From Flavobacteriia bacterium 40-80 (lineage in GTDB: Bacteria; Bacteroidota; Bacteroidia; Flavobacteriales_D; Crocinitomicaceae): a stretch of 64,000 bases of DNA. The notes below the pieces were generated by a model. That model searched no databases. It was not told the DNA's origin and saw nothing but the letters and a program-made list of their open reading frames with translations. The stretch spans positions 1-64,000 of the forward strand of contig MKVF01000030.1 in the NCBI GenBank assembly GCA_001899145.1, given 5' to 3'. Position 1 is the first letter of the stretch; the number at the start of each line of letters is the position of its first letter. Position numbers and translations under genes: made by a program. Positions 42,997 through 51,549 of this stretch are shown here, piece by piece.

Positions 42997-43575
42997 ATGA
43001 ATGCCGCAGGAAAAAATAAGCTTCTAAGGAACGGGTTGATAATCTGCTTTTTCTTCGTTCATTTTCTTTTTCTGACATTCATTCTGGTAGAGAATAAAGC
43101 GCCGGTTTTTATTCTTTCTTTAGTGGGAATTTTCACGTTTTTTATTTTTTACGCATACTACAGATCTCCTTTTCTTCATCACCATTCAATGGATTTTGAG
43201 TCGTGGAGCGTTGTACTATGGGTGCCTGCCGGGGCTTTGAGCGCATTTGTTTTAAATCAAAAGCTGGGCTTAGGGCCGATATTGGCAGGGTCGCTGGTTG
43301 GAGTTTTAGCGTCCTTCATTCCCAATATTAATAAAAAGTCGTTCTATTTATCACAGCTTCCCAGTGTTTTATATTGCGGAGCGTTCGTAGGAATGACTTC
43401 TCCGACTGTTTCAAATGATTATACTTTTATTTTTCTTGCAAGCCTTATCTGTGCGGTTTTCCTGATGCTTTCCAAAAATCTGCTTCAGGGAGTAGGAGGC
43501 AAATTAGGAACGCTCGCGTTTATCGGAGTGGTGCTCGCAACATTACTTTACAGGCTTTTTAACTTATGGATATAA
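42997..43575 (+). CDS. Membrane protein, first of a paralogous pair
   Basis: About 192 residues with five or six membrane helices. No family recognised. Internal segments ALSAFVLNQKLGLGPILAG, LPSVLYCGAFVGM and GVGGKLGTLAFIGVVLA recur in changed form in the next gene. Start at ATG 42997 (MNAAGKNKL), right behind a good promoter; the upstream TTG frame overlaps it. The short soluble loops and repeated GxGGxLGT suggest a small channel or carrier built from two related chains. Confidence 0.8.
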   Translation: MNAAGKNKLLRNGLIICFFFVHFLFLTFILVENKAPVFILSLVGIFTFFIFYAYYRSPFLHHHSMDFESWSVVLWVPAGALSAFVLNQKLGLGPILAGSLVGVLASFIPNINKKSFYLSQLPSVLYCGAFVGMTSPTVSNDYTFIFLASLICAVFLMLSKNLLQGVGGKLGTLAFIGVVLATLLYRLFNLWI

Positions 43576-44009
43576 TATTATTGATCATCATTTCGTTTGC
43601 CGGTTCGCTCGGGACTTTTTATTGCAGCAAGAGTTTTGGCTGGAATCCTGTACGTTCTTCTGCTGGATTGAGCTTTATTGTAGCCCTGTTTTTAAAAATT
43701 TTTCCAACTCTGCTGTCTTCCTATTTAACGGAGACAGTCCCGGTGGTTTTTATCGGTTCGACATTTGTAGGAATGGTTTCTGTCAGGCAGACTTCCAGCT
43801 ATTTCGGAATTGCTTTTGCAGCAGGGATCTATAGTGTTATTTTTCTCTATTCCAGCCAGTACTTTGAAGGTTACGGAGGTGCTTTGGGCACGACAGCCTG
43901 TGTTTCGCTGCTGGTAATTTTATCTTCGCCTTATTTTAAATCAGATAAGAAGCTGAGAGTAGGAATGAGAAAAGTGAAATACAGGTTTAAACGGACGGAA
44001 ACGAGATAA
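43566..44009 (+). CDS. Membrane protein, second of a paralogous pair
   Basis: 147 residues, four membrane helices, starting 10 bases inside the previous gene. It matches the latter half of that gene: SFAGSLGTFYCSKSFGWNPVR versus the LSAF...LGLGP region, VPVVFIGSTFVGMVSV versus LPSVLYCGAFVGM, GYGGALGTTACVSLLVI versus GVGGKLGTLAFIGVVL. A basic C-terminal tail (KLRVGMRKVKYRFKRTETR) suggests that end faces the cytoplasm. Translational coupling implies that the two chains work together; function unknown. Confidence 0.8.
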   Translation: MDIILLIIISFAGSLGTFYCSKSFGWNPVRSSAGLSFIVALFLKIFPTLLSSYLTETVPVVFIGSTFVGMVSVRQTSSYFGIAFAAGIYSVIFLYSSQYFEGYGGALGTTACVSLLVILSSPYFKSDKKLRVGMRKVKYRFKRTETR

Positions 44010-44044
44010 GCATAATTTTATAAATTATTTTAAAACGCTGGTGT

Positions 44045-44593
44045 TTAATTAAAATCCGGCTTCAATTCGATATATTGTTTAAGTGCCCCATTTTTATAAA
44101 TAACTTCTAATTCAAAGTTGGGATTTTGAATAACCGAATGATTTATGAGATATTCTGTTTTCCATATATTTTCTCTGTTGGTTTTATCAATAATTTCAAT
44201 GGCTCCTGATTTTAAATTCTTAATTCTGATTTCCTGAATCTGCTCGACGAGAATATCAATAGCATTTTCTCGTCCATTTTCTAGGAATTGGTTACGTTCG
44301 TGAATGTTAAACAGAAACACCAGACAAAATACAGCTGTAGCCATTGTGAGGCTCCAAATAAAATTCATGGAGTTTTTACTGGATAGTAACAGAGAGAGGA
44401 AACCGGAAATTAAAAGAATAAAAGAAATAATTCCGTTGATTTTTAATGCACTGAAGAAAAGATCGTCTGCATCCTGAAGGCTGAAATCGCCTCTCACAAT
44501 CAAACCAAATTTTAAAATGCTTATACAAAAGCAAAATATAACAGCAAATATATTTAAGCAGATGAATAATAAAATTCCCAATTTCTTTTTCAT
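44045..44593 (-). CDS. Membrane protein of unknown function
   Basis: 182 residues. Three membrane helices in the first 115 residues (starting MKKKLGILLFICLNIFAVIF), then a soluble C-terminal part with NAIDILVEQIQEIRIKNLKSG and a beta-rich end. No family recognised and no clear relation to neighbours. Converges with the paired membrane protein genes. Confidence 0.65.
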   Translation of the reverse strand: MKKKLGILLFICLNIFAVIFCFCISILKFGLIVRGDFSLQDADDLFFSALKINGIISFILLISGFLSLLLSSKNSMNFIWSLTMATAVFCLVFLFNIHERNQFLENGRENAIDILVEQIQEIRIKNLKSGAIEIIDKTNRENIWKTEYLINHSVIQNPNFELEVIYKNGALKQYIELKPDFN

Positions 44594-44641
44594 AAAATTC
44601 CTTTTACTTCAAGTCGATAACATTTGCGGATTTTTCCCATA

Positions 44642-45718
44642 TTACTTATCTGCTCCGTACCATTCGAACTGATCCGACCATTGAATAAAATCATATAGTT
44701 CCTGCCGGTGTTCTTTGATCCATTTTGTAATGGCTTTATCTCCCGAACTGATGAAAGCGACATGCGCGAAAGCAGAAATGAAATTCTTTTCTTTCATTTC
44801 AATGAAATATGGCGCATAGTATTCCCAGTAGAAACCTGAATTTTTGTCTTTAGTTTCTGCAAGAGAGGAGCAAATCAGCTCGAATTTCCGGATAAAGCGT
44901 TCAATTTCAGTTTCTTTTTTATACTTCTTGTCGAAGTCAAGGGCGGAAGTCATGTCTAATAACAATTCGGTGACAGAGAAATTGTTCTCCCGGTTTTTTC
45001 CATCCTCAGTCGTGTCTCCTAACAAGCCCGGATTCAGCCGGATAGTGATGCTCTTGCTGTTATTCTTCTGTGTCACATTTCCTTTTACGAGCCCTGTTAA
45101 AATATCCAGGTTGATCTTTGCCCGGCTGCTTTCCGGTTCCGCCATCAGAAAACGGCCATATACCAGTATGGATGCAATCCGTTTCTTTTTATAATTTAAG
45201 ATATGCCCGATAGCATTGTGAGATCCCGGATGAGAAGGGTTTAACCTGATTGCTTTTTCAAAGCATAACAGCGCTTCATCGTATTCCTGGAGGCCTACAA
45301 GTGTAATGCCTTTATTAAAATGAAGCTGATATTTATCAGGAAAAATCTTTATCCCTTCATTATATATTTCCAGCGCTTTTTCGGGTTTTTTCAAACCATC
45401 TGCCGCATTTCCGTAAGTGACATAGACAGCCGAAAGCTCTTTATCATCCGGATATTTTTCGATCACTTTCTTACAGCAGATGATTGCTTCGTTAAACCTG
45501 CCCAACGCTGTTAAGGTCATTGCTTTTTCTGAAAGTGCGAGGAAATTATCCTTATCCAGCTCTAACGCCTTGTCGTACCGGGTGATGGCTCCTTCGTAAT
45601 CTCCTTTGTCATGATGGGCGATTCCCTCTGCGACGTATTTTTCTGCTTCTACCCGCTGTTGTCCGAATATAATGCTATGCGCTAAGCAAAAAATGATAAT
45701 AAGTGCATGTGTCTTCAT
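44642..45718 (-). CDS. Secreted TPR protein
   Basis: 358 residues. Signal peptide MKTHALIIIFCLAHSIIFGQ, then about five TPR repeats (about 22-195; AIAHHDKGDYEGAITRYDKALELDKD, GYPDD-type spacings, LHFNKGITLVGLQEYDEALLCFEKAIRLNPS, NAIGHIL), followed by a non-TPR C-terminal part ending WSDQFEWYGADK. Typical of Bacteroidota periplasmic TPR proteins of unknown partner. No operon neighbour obvious. Confidence 0.8.
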   Translation of the reverse strand: MKTHALIIIFCLAHSIIFGQQRVEAEKYVAEGIAHHDKGDYEGAITRYDKALELDKDNFLALSEKAMTLTALGRFNEAIICCKKVIEKYPDDKELSAVYVTYGNAADGLKKPEKALEIYNEGIKIFPDKYQLHFNKGITLVGLQEYDEALLCFEKAIRLNPSHPGSHNAIGHILNYKKKRIASILVYGRFLMAEPESSRAKINLDILTGLVKGNVTQKNNSKSITIRLNPGLLGDTTEDGKNRENNFSVTELLLDMTSALDFDKKYKKETEIERFIRKFELICSSLAETKDKNSGFYWEYYAPYFIEMKEKNFISAFAHVAFISSGDKAITKWIKEHRQELYDFIQWSDQFEWYGADK

Positions 45719-45971
45719 AAGTAGCTATTTTAGTAGTTGATAAATAATGAACCGTGACGTTATCCGGAAGTCATTTTCCTAAATATAGGAAAAAAGAGGC
45801 AATAAACCCGGTAAGCATTTTAAAAAATTAGTGATCGGTACTTTTTATTGTGTAAATAATCGATTGGTTATAATTGGTTTGGAAATTATTGCAGAATGTG
45901 TAACAAAAGTCACTGTGCAGAGAAAATAATTTTCGGAATTTTGTAATAAAACAGGAGATTCCTGAAAAAAT
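45719..45971. other. Intergenic 253-base gap
   Basis: Between the divergent TPR gene and the small membrane pair. I find no reading frame, RNA gene or strong promoter. CAGGAgatTCCTG, a short dyad, lies just before the ATG at 45972 and includes AGGA, which could act as a ribosome binding site. Confidence 0.4.
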
Positions 45972-46199
45972 ATGAAAAACTGGAATTTGATACGTATTAT
46001 TCGCCTGATGTTGGGAATATATATCCTGATTGACGGAGTTTACACCAGACAATGGATTTTTGTGGTAGCAGGCGCGTTATTTTCTTTAATGCCTTTGTTG
46101 AATATCGGTTGCTGCGTGGCGGGGAATTGCGATATGCAGCCGGATAACAGAAAGCCGGAAAAGCCGGATGCGGATATTGTTTTCGAAGAAATTAAATGA
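45972..46199 (+). CDS. Small membrane protein with Cys-rich loop
   Basis: 75 residues, two hydrophobic stretches (LMLGIYILIDGVY; VAGALFSLMPLLNIGCCVAGNC) ending in CCVAGNC, then an acidic C-terminal tail. Resembles the short DUF2892-like membrane proteins often encoded beside rhodaneses or thioredoxins. Overlaps the following DUF6132 gene by 4 bases (ATGA), so translated as a pair. Confidence 0.7.
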   Translation: MKNWNLIRIIRLMLGIYILIDGVYTRQWIFVVAGALFSLMPLLNIGCCVAGNCDMQPDNRKPEKPDADIVFEEIK

Positions 46200-46417
46200 A
46201 AAATGAAATGAAGGCGATTTTAAAAAATAACGCTTTAATAGTGATCGGAATTATCCTTGGAGCTGCAGGCGGTTATTTGTACTGGAAATTTGTCGGGTGC
46301 AGTTCAGGAGCATGCGCAATAACCTCAAAACCGCTGAACAGTACGCTGTATGGAATGTTAATGGGCGGATTGCTTTTTTCTCTGTTCAAAAAAGAAGATT
46401 CAAAGAAGAAAGAATAA
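46196..46417 (+). CDS. DUF6132-like small membrane protein
   Basis: 73 residues; two membrane helices with GAAGGYLYWKFVGCSSGACAITSKPLNSTLYGMLMGGLLFSLF, the pattern I associate with DUF6132 of Bacteroidota, including Cys residues in GCSSGACAIT. Translationally coupled to the preceding Cys-containing membrane protein. Function unknown; possibly sulfur or metal handling by analogy with relatives near rhodanese genes. Confidence 0.75.
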   Translation: MKNEMKAILKNNALIVIGIILGAAGGYLYWKFVGCSSGACAITSKPLNSTLYGMLMGGLLFSLFKKEDSKKKE

Positions 46418-46419
46418 AA

Positions 46420-46443
46420 AAAGCCATGAAATATCATGGCTTT
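46420..46443. terminator. Bidirectional terminator
   Basis: Stem AAAGCCATGA (46420-46429) / TCATGGCTTT (46434-46443), loop AATA. Between the DUF6132 gene and the converging DUF4340 gene. Confidence 0.85.
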
Positions 46444-46463
46444 GTCATTATCAGTGTATAATA

Positions 46464-47501
46464 TCATTCTTCTTTCGCACGCTCTTTTTCGATGCCAAAA
46501 TAAATACGCCCGTTAATCAGCGGATTGAATACGAAATACTGGCATTTTACAACTTTCCCGGAAGGAAGCACACACCAGAAACGGTTCACATCGTAATCGG
46601 ATTCATCTCCGAAATCATCATCTTTAACTTCACCGTTGCCTTTCAGGCGGTACATTTTCAACAAGGAAGATTTACCACTTTTCTCCGTTACTTTTAAAGT
46701 ACAGAAAGGCTGCGCTTTTTTCAGGCTGTCGATCTGCTTTTCGTCTAATTCGAAATTGTCAAATTCATAGTGGATTTTACGGTAATTATTAAGATAGCGG
46801 ACAATCATTGCCGTATCCACTTTATCAAGGATTTTTCCGTTATTGGAAACTTCGTACCCGTTTCCGAAGTTTTTTACAGTAAAGCTTCTTTCCGGTACGT
46901 CAAAATGTTTAACTTCCACTTCTTTGATCTCATCTTTCTGTAACAGAAAAACTTCCGTACAACTCCATCTTCGCGGGTCTGCGAAAAAGCGCGGCTCAAT
47001 GATTCCATTCAATCCCCGGACTTTCATAATGACTGGCAGATCACTTTTTTCAGAAGGTGTTTCCAGTAGCATATACGTTCCATAGTGATCTTGTGTAGAA
47101 AATCCCACGTACCATGTTTTTTCCAGCTTTCCGTTTTTGAAGATATCCACTTTGACGTGGGAGGCTGCCATTCTTTTTTTGACATTTTCCCGGGCAGCCT
47201 GCGGAACGTACCCTTTAAACTCGATGTTTTTGATCGTTTCGAGAATGGTATTTGCCGGTTCCTGAACAATGCAGCCACCGTCTTTATCTGTCCAGCGCCC
47301 GTCTTTGCCGCGTTTCAGCTCGAATGTATTCGAATAAGAGTCGTGAATAACGACCTTGTCAATAGAAGCAGTATCTGCAATTGCGAATTCCAGCAGTTCC
47401 GTATCGGATTTCCCGCTGTTTCGGACCAGGTTTAAAGCAAACATTGCCAGAGCGCCAAGTCCGATAATTAATAATGTCAATATAATTCCTTTCTTTTTCA
47501 T
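46464..47501 (-). CDS. DUF4340 domain protein linked to GldFG
   Basis: 345 residues. N-terminal membrane helix (IILTLLIIGLGALAMFALN), then a periplasmic DUF4340 domain: IDKVVIHDSYSNTFELKRGKDGRWT, VKKRMAASHVKVDIF, KTWYVGFSTQDHYGTYMLLE. It starts 1 base after the gldG stop, the usual place for DUF4340 beside ABC-2/GldG-type genes. Likely an accessory subunit of the same complex. Confidence 0.85.
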   Translation of the reverse strand: MKKKGIILTLLIIGLGALAMFALNLVRNSGKSDTELLEFAIADTASIDKVVIHDSYSNTFELKRGKDGRWTDKDGGCIVQEPANTILETIKNIEFKGYVPQAARENVKKRMAASHVKVDIFKNGKLEKTWYVGFSTQDHYGTYMLLETPSEKSDLPVIMKVRGLNGIIEPRFFADPRRWSCTEVFLLQKDEIKEVEVKHFDVPERSFTVKNFGNGYEVSNNGKILDKVDTAMIVRYLNNYRKIHYEFDNFELDEKQIDSLKKAQPFCTLKVTEKSGKSSLLKMYRLKGNGEVKDDDFGDESDYDVNRFWCVLPSGKVVKCQYFVFNPLINGRIYFGIEKERAKEE

Positions 47502-47502
47502 G

Positions 47503-49290
47503 CTATTTTTTCGTGTATTTACGTTTACGGACAGTATTTAAGATCAATCCTAAAATCAATATCAGCAAAGACGGAACCACCATGTTGATGATCCGGAGAG
47601 TAGAGGCATATTTTTCTACCTTTCCTTTGTCGATCGCATGGATTTCGATCTGCTTGCTGCGGATATCCAGAACAGAATTGTCTCCCATCATATAATCGAC
47701 CATATTCTGGAAAAACTCCTGATTTCCGTAAGTCAGGTATCCGAAGCCTTTTAAACGCAGGTTGATCTCGTCAAATTTCAGGTTGTTGAACGCAGATGGC
47801 GTATAGGTATAGCCGCCTACCTGATTCGGAACGGAATCATACATGTTTTTAATGAAAGAACCGTTTCCGATCACAAGCACTTTCCCTTCTTTCACACCCT
47901 GTTCGTGATAATTGATCTCTTTGTTCTTGATGAAAGCATCCACGATCCGGTTTTTAAAGTGGGAAGTAAAGGTTCCTTCCGCAAGTCCAGCCAGACAAAT
48001 CTTATTGGCCTCATTGGTAGGGTCTTCATTGAATTTCGGATCATTTCCGTACGCCAGCGGCATGGTAAGGCTGATCACGGGAGCAAGCCCTGTGATTCCT
48101 GAATTCGTTGAAGAGGTCAGGACAGGTGTATGGACGATCTTATCCGATTCTCCTACAAACTGGACTTCCGAAGCATATTTCATAAGGACACCGCCGACAT
48201 TTCTGGAAATCGGATGCGAGGTTGGTGTTGCGATAACATTCAGATACCATGGAATCACTCCTGTCTGAGAAGGCGGAAAGTATTTCGGTGACGATTTAAT
48301 GTCCAGAACATAATTGTCATTTACTTTTAAACCGTAATCAAAGAGCATTTTGTCCAGGTCGAGATTGGTACGCTCTGAGTGCGTAACACCAGTTCTGTTT
48401 AAGGTATCTTCATTGAACCACAGCTTGTCCATGAAGCACATCAGGCGTCCGCCATTCATCAGGAACTGGTCAATCAGATACTTGTCCTTTTCCGTGAACG
48501 GTTTTGTCGGACGGGCGATCACCAGGCCTTTTACTCCTTTCAGCGCGTCGATGGAATCGTTCAGTGTAATGTCTTCCACACGATAGTAAGGAGCAATCAG
48601 GCTCCGTACTCTCATTGTCTCGTATTTGTTCAGCTCGCCGTGTCCCTGTAAAAATACGATCCGGTCTTTCTGTCTTGCCGTAGCCCGTCGAATAGCGCTC
48701 ACGAGCATGTATTCCATGTTATTGATGGAATTCTGAACCTGCTGGTTAAAGCCGGCGTCCAGGCTGTAAAATTGTCCCTGAGGAGTTCCGGGTAAAAACT
48801 GAATATGATTGACAGTTGAACCGCCGTATTCAATTAATGCACCGGCCCATACCTGGATAGCGGAGCTTTTTCCGTCTTTCGAGTAGGTGATGCCTGTCGG
48901 AATAATTCCTTTTCCCTTATTGTAAAGGTCTTCAAACAGGAAATTCTGCTCTTCCTCCGTCCCTTCATATGGATTTTTGATAATGTATTCCACACGTTTT
49001 CCCGCGTATTGCTTGAACTCTTTCAGCTTGTCCTCCAACGCGCTGCGCAGGCGCTGAACTTCGGCAGGAAGATCGCCGCCAAGATAAATTTTGAACAGGA
49101 TGCGGTCGTCGAAATTTGATTCATTGCTCAGATATTCGATCGTACTATTGTGCAGGGAATAACGGCGGTCCTGCGTAACGTCAAAACGTTTATTCAGGAA
49201 AATACCGATGATGTTGACCACAATAATAATGGCGATCGTAATCAGCAGAAACGTCCAGTTATAGAATTTTTTCACCACTTTAGAACCCAT
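47503..49290 (-). CDS. gldG: Gliding motility-associated ABC transporter substrate-binding protein GldG
   Basis: 595 residues. N-terminal membrane helix, then the large periplasmic ABC-type_uncharacterised (DUF7088/IftA-like) domain: DVTQDRRYSLHNSTIEYL, LEDKLKEFKQYAGKRVEYIIKNPYEG, then KDRIVFLQGHGELN and LKGVKGLVIARPTKPFTEKDKYLIDQFLMNGGR, ending with a C-terminal membrane helix. With GldF (and GldA elsewhere) it forms the ABC complex needed for gliding in Flavobacterium johnsoniae. Starts 4 bases after gldF. Confidence 0.92.
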   Translation of the reverse strand: MGSKVVKKFYNWTFLLITIAIIIVVNIIGIFLNKRFDVTQDRRYSLHNSTIEYLSNESNFDDRILFKIYLGGDLPAEVQRLRSALEDKLKEFKQYAGKRVEYIIKNPYEGTEEEQNFLFEDLYNKGKGIIPTGITYSKDGKSSAIQVWAGALIEYGGSTVNHIQFLPGTPQGQFYSLDAGFNQQVQNSINNMEYMLVSAIRRATARQKDRIVFLQGHGELNKYETMRVRSLIAPYYRVEDITLNDSIDALKGVKGLVIARPTKPFTEKDKYLIDQFLMNGGRLMCFMDKLWFNEDTLNRTGVTHSERTNLDLDKMLFDYGLKVNDNYVLDIKSSPKYFPPSQTGVIPWYLNVIATPTSHPISRNVGGVLMKYASEVQFVGESDKIVHTPVLTSSTNSGITGLAPVISLTMPLAYGNDPKFNEDPTNEANKICLAGLAEGTFTSHFKNRIVDAFIKNKEINYHEQGVKEGKVLVIGNGSFIKNMYDSVPNQVGGYTYTPSAFNNLKFDEINLRLKGFGYLTYGNQEFFQNMVDYMMGDNSVLDIRSKQIEIHAIDKGKVEKYASTLRIINMVVPSLLILILGLILNTVRKRKYTKK

Positions 49291-49294
49291 GAAC

Positions 49295-50026
49295 TTATTT
49301 TTTAAGTGATTTGATAACTGTTAATGAAGCGACAGAGAATAACGCGATAATTCCAAGGAAATAGAGCAGGTCGCTGGTGTCGATAACACCTCGTTTGATA
49401 GAGTCAAAATGATAGTTGATGCTGCAATATTTAAAGAATTTATCCAGCGCGCCCACCGTTCCGAACGAACCGATCATCTCCAATCCGTCATAGAAGAACC
49501 AGCACAGGAACATTGACAGGATAAACGCTACGATCTGGCTGGAGGTAACGGCAGAGGAAAAAATACCGATGGAAACAAAAACCGATCCGAGCATCAGTAA
49601 ACCGAAATAAGAAACGATGGTAGCTCCTTCGTCAATGATCCCGACCGGCTCGCCGAGATAGTACATTGTGAAAAAGTAAACACATGTCGGAAAAAGCGAT
49701 ATGAGAACCAGTGTCACACCTGCAAGAAATTTTGCCATGACGATCTGAAAGTCGGAAATAGGCCGTGTGAACAATAATTCAATTGTCCCGGTTCTCCGTT
49801 CTTCCGCAAAAGAGCGCATGGTGATCGCCGGTATCAATATCAGAAAGATGACAGGTGATAAGTTGAAAAAAGGAATCAGATCGGCTTCCGTCCCTTCCAG
49901 AAGATTCGTGTCAAACGAAATGACCCAGTGAAAAATACCGGAAGTCACTAAAAATATGACAATAAAAACGTATCCGATAATAGAACTTAAAAAGCTTCTG
50001 ATTTCTTTTAAATACAACGCTTTCAT
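49295..50026 (-). CDS. gldF: Gliding motility-associated ABC transporter permease GldF
   Basis: 243 residues, six membrane helices, ABC-2 permease type: MKALYLKEIRSFLSSIIGYVFI, TMRSFAEERRTGTIELLFTRPISDFQIVMAKFLAG (the EERRTGTIE motif typical of ABC-2/GldF). First gene of the gldF-gldG-DUF4340 operon, with a promoter at 50048-50078. The ATPase GldA is not in the window. Whether this organism glides cannot be told from three genes; gldFG homologues also occur in non-gliders. Confidence 0.92.
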   Translation of the reverse strand: MKALYLKEIRSFLSSIIGYVFIVIFLVTSGIFHWVISFDTNLLEGTEADLIPFFNLSPVIFLILIPAITMRSFAEERRTGTIELLFTRPISDFQIVMAKFLAGVTLVLISLFPTCVYFFTMYYLGEPVGIIDEGATIVSYFGLLMLGSVFVSIGIFSSAVTSSQIVAFILSMFLCWFFYDGLEMIGSFGTVGALDKFFKYCSINYHFDSIKRGVIDTSDLLYFLGIIALFSVASLTVIKSLKK

Positions 50027-50047
50027 AGAAAGTTTTTAAAAAGTCAC

Positions 50048-50078
50048 CAAAATTAAGATTAATGTTGATAAAAGTCAA
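50048..50078 (-). promoter_or_regulatory. Promoter of gldF operon
   Basis: Minus strand TTG at 50076-50078, 20-base spacer, TAATTTTG at 50048-50055; ATG at 50026. Confidence 0.7.
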
Positions 50079-50234
50079 TATTTAGCAAAATTGTTGAGTG
50101 AACAGGTTTGTTTTTCAGATTTTACTTTTTCAGCTTTGTCTTAAAAGGTAAAAATATTCGCTTTTGAGCATTTGAAATTTATTGTTTTTAGTAATTTAGT
50201 AAAAACAGATTTTTACCGAACAAAACCGTTGTTT

Positions 50235-51158
50235 ATGGCATATATGGATTATTACAAAATTCTGGGAGTGGATAAAAACGCAACAGAAGCAGATATCAAA
50301 AAAGCCTATCGGAAGCTTGCCAGAAAATACCATCCCGATGTGAATCCTAATGATAAGGAAGCAGAGCGCAAATTCAAGGAAATAAACGAAGCGAACGAAG
50401 TATTGGGAAATGCGGAAAATCGCAAGAAATATGACCAGTACGGAGAACATTGGAAACACGGAGAAGAATATGAAAAGGCGCGCCAGCAGCAGAAAAGCTA
50501 TTCCACAGGCGGAAATCAGCAGCATTATTATTCCGGCGGCGGTTTTGGAGGCGATGAAGGAGATTTTTCTGATTTTTTTGAATCGATGTTCGGTGGGCGT
50601 TCTTCCGGAAGAACAGAAGGCTTCCGGGGACAAAACGTACGTTTTAAAGGACAGGATTTTAATGCGGAGCTGCAGCTGAACTTAAGAGATGTTTATCAGA
50701 AACACCAGCAGACACTTGCTGTTAACGGTAAAAATATACGCATAACCATTCCGGCAGGTGTGGAGGATGGCCAGACTATCCGTATTCCCGGATATGGCGG
50801 AGAGGGAGTGAACGGCGGACCTAAAGGCGATTTATACATTACGTTTCGGATTGTTAATAACACACCTTTTAAAATTGAAGACGGTAACTTGTATTTAACT
50901 GCTGATGTCGATTTATATACCGCTGTTCTTGGCGGAGAATTAGTAGTGGATACGTTTGACGGAAAAGCGAAAGTGAACCTGAAGCCCGGAACTCAAAACG
51001 GAGCGAAAGTCAAGCTGAAAGGAAAGGGATTCCCGAAATATAAGCAGGAAGGAGTCTCCGGGGATTTGTACATAACATTTAAAGTCGTAATTCCACAGGA
51101 ATTGACGGCGAAAGAACGGGAACTGTTTACGGAACTTAAAAATCTGAGAAAGCCATGA
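50235..51158 (+). CDS. cbpA: DnaJ-like co-chaperone CbpA
   Basis: 307 residues. J domain ([37 protein letters not shown], with HPD), a Gly/Ser-rich linker with GGG and Phe, then two C-terminal beta domains ([42 protein letters not shown]) without a zinc finger, the DnaJ class B/CbpA pattern. It stimulates the ATPase of DnaK and helps refolding. Start at ATG 50235 (MAYMDYYKI). Overlaps the CbpM-like gene by 4 bases. Confidence 0.93.
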   Translation: MAYMDYYKILGVDKNATEADIKKAYRKLARKYHPDVNPNDKEAERKFKEINEANEVLGNAENRKKYDQYGEHWKHGEEYEKARQQQKSYSTGGNQQHYYSGGGFGGDEGDFSDFFESMFGGRSSGRTEGFRGQNVRFKGQDFNAELQLNLRDVYQKHQQTLAVNGKNIRITIPAGVEDGQTIRIPGYGGEGVNGGPKGDLYITFRIVNNTPFKIEDGNLYLTADVDLYTAVLGGELVVDTFDGKAKVNLKPGTQNGAKVKLKGKGFPKYKQEGVSGDLYITFKVVIPQELTAKERELFTELKNLRKP

Positions 51159-51445
51159 GTAATACAAATTACATATTAATCACAAAACTATGTTCCGTTT
51201 ATGAAGTGGAACATTCGTTTTTCGAAGAGCTGGAGGAATTCGGACTGATTGAAATGAAACAGATCGAACACCAGTATTGTGTGGAAGAAGATCGCATTTC
51301 GGAAATAGAAAAAATCCTGCGAATACGGACAGAATTAAAATTGAATACGGAAGGTATTGACGTGGTTTTGAATCTTTTACAGAAGATAGATCAACTGCAG
51401 GAGGAACTGCGTGTCATGAAGCAACAGCTGGAAGTGTTGAGATAA
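51155..51445 (+). CDS. CbpM-like chaperone modulator
   Basis: 96 residues with a MerR-like fold: [27 protein letters not shown] and a helical end. CbpM inhibits CbpA J-domain activity in E. coli; here the gene is coupled to cbpA (ATGA overlap), the same arrangement. Helix [30 protein letters not shown] completes the known layout. Confidence 0.85.
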   Translation: MSNTNYILITKLCSVYEVEHSFFEELEEFGLIEMKQIEHQYCVEEDRISEIEKILRIRTELKLNTEGIDVVLNLLQKIDQLQEELRVMKQQLEVLR

Positions 51446-51549
51446 TTTGGATGGCAGGACGGAAGAGATAATAAAGACGAAAGACGTTAGAGGGAAACTC
51501 GTCCATTATTTAATATCCAATATTCATCATTCAGTATTCAATAAGTTAA

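Noticed and set aside
42893-43078. 62-residue N-terminal extension of the GlcD-type oxidase
   Set aside because: Composition is unlike the family, and it covers the divergent promoter at 42964-42992.
51446-51549. Possible terminator or small gene between CbpM and FolP
   Set aside because: Only low-complexity ATT/TTCA-rich sequence, with no stem and no reading frame of use.
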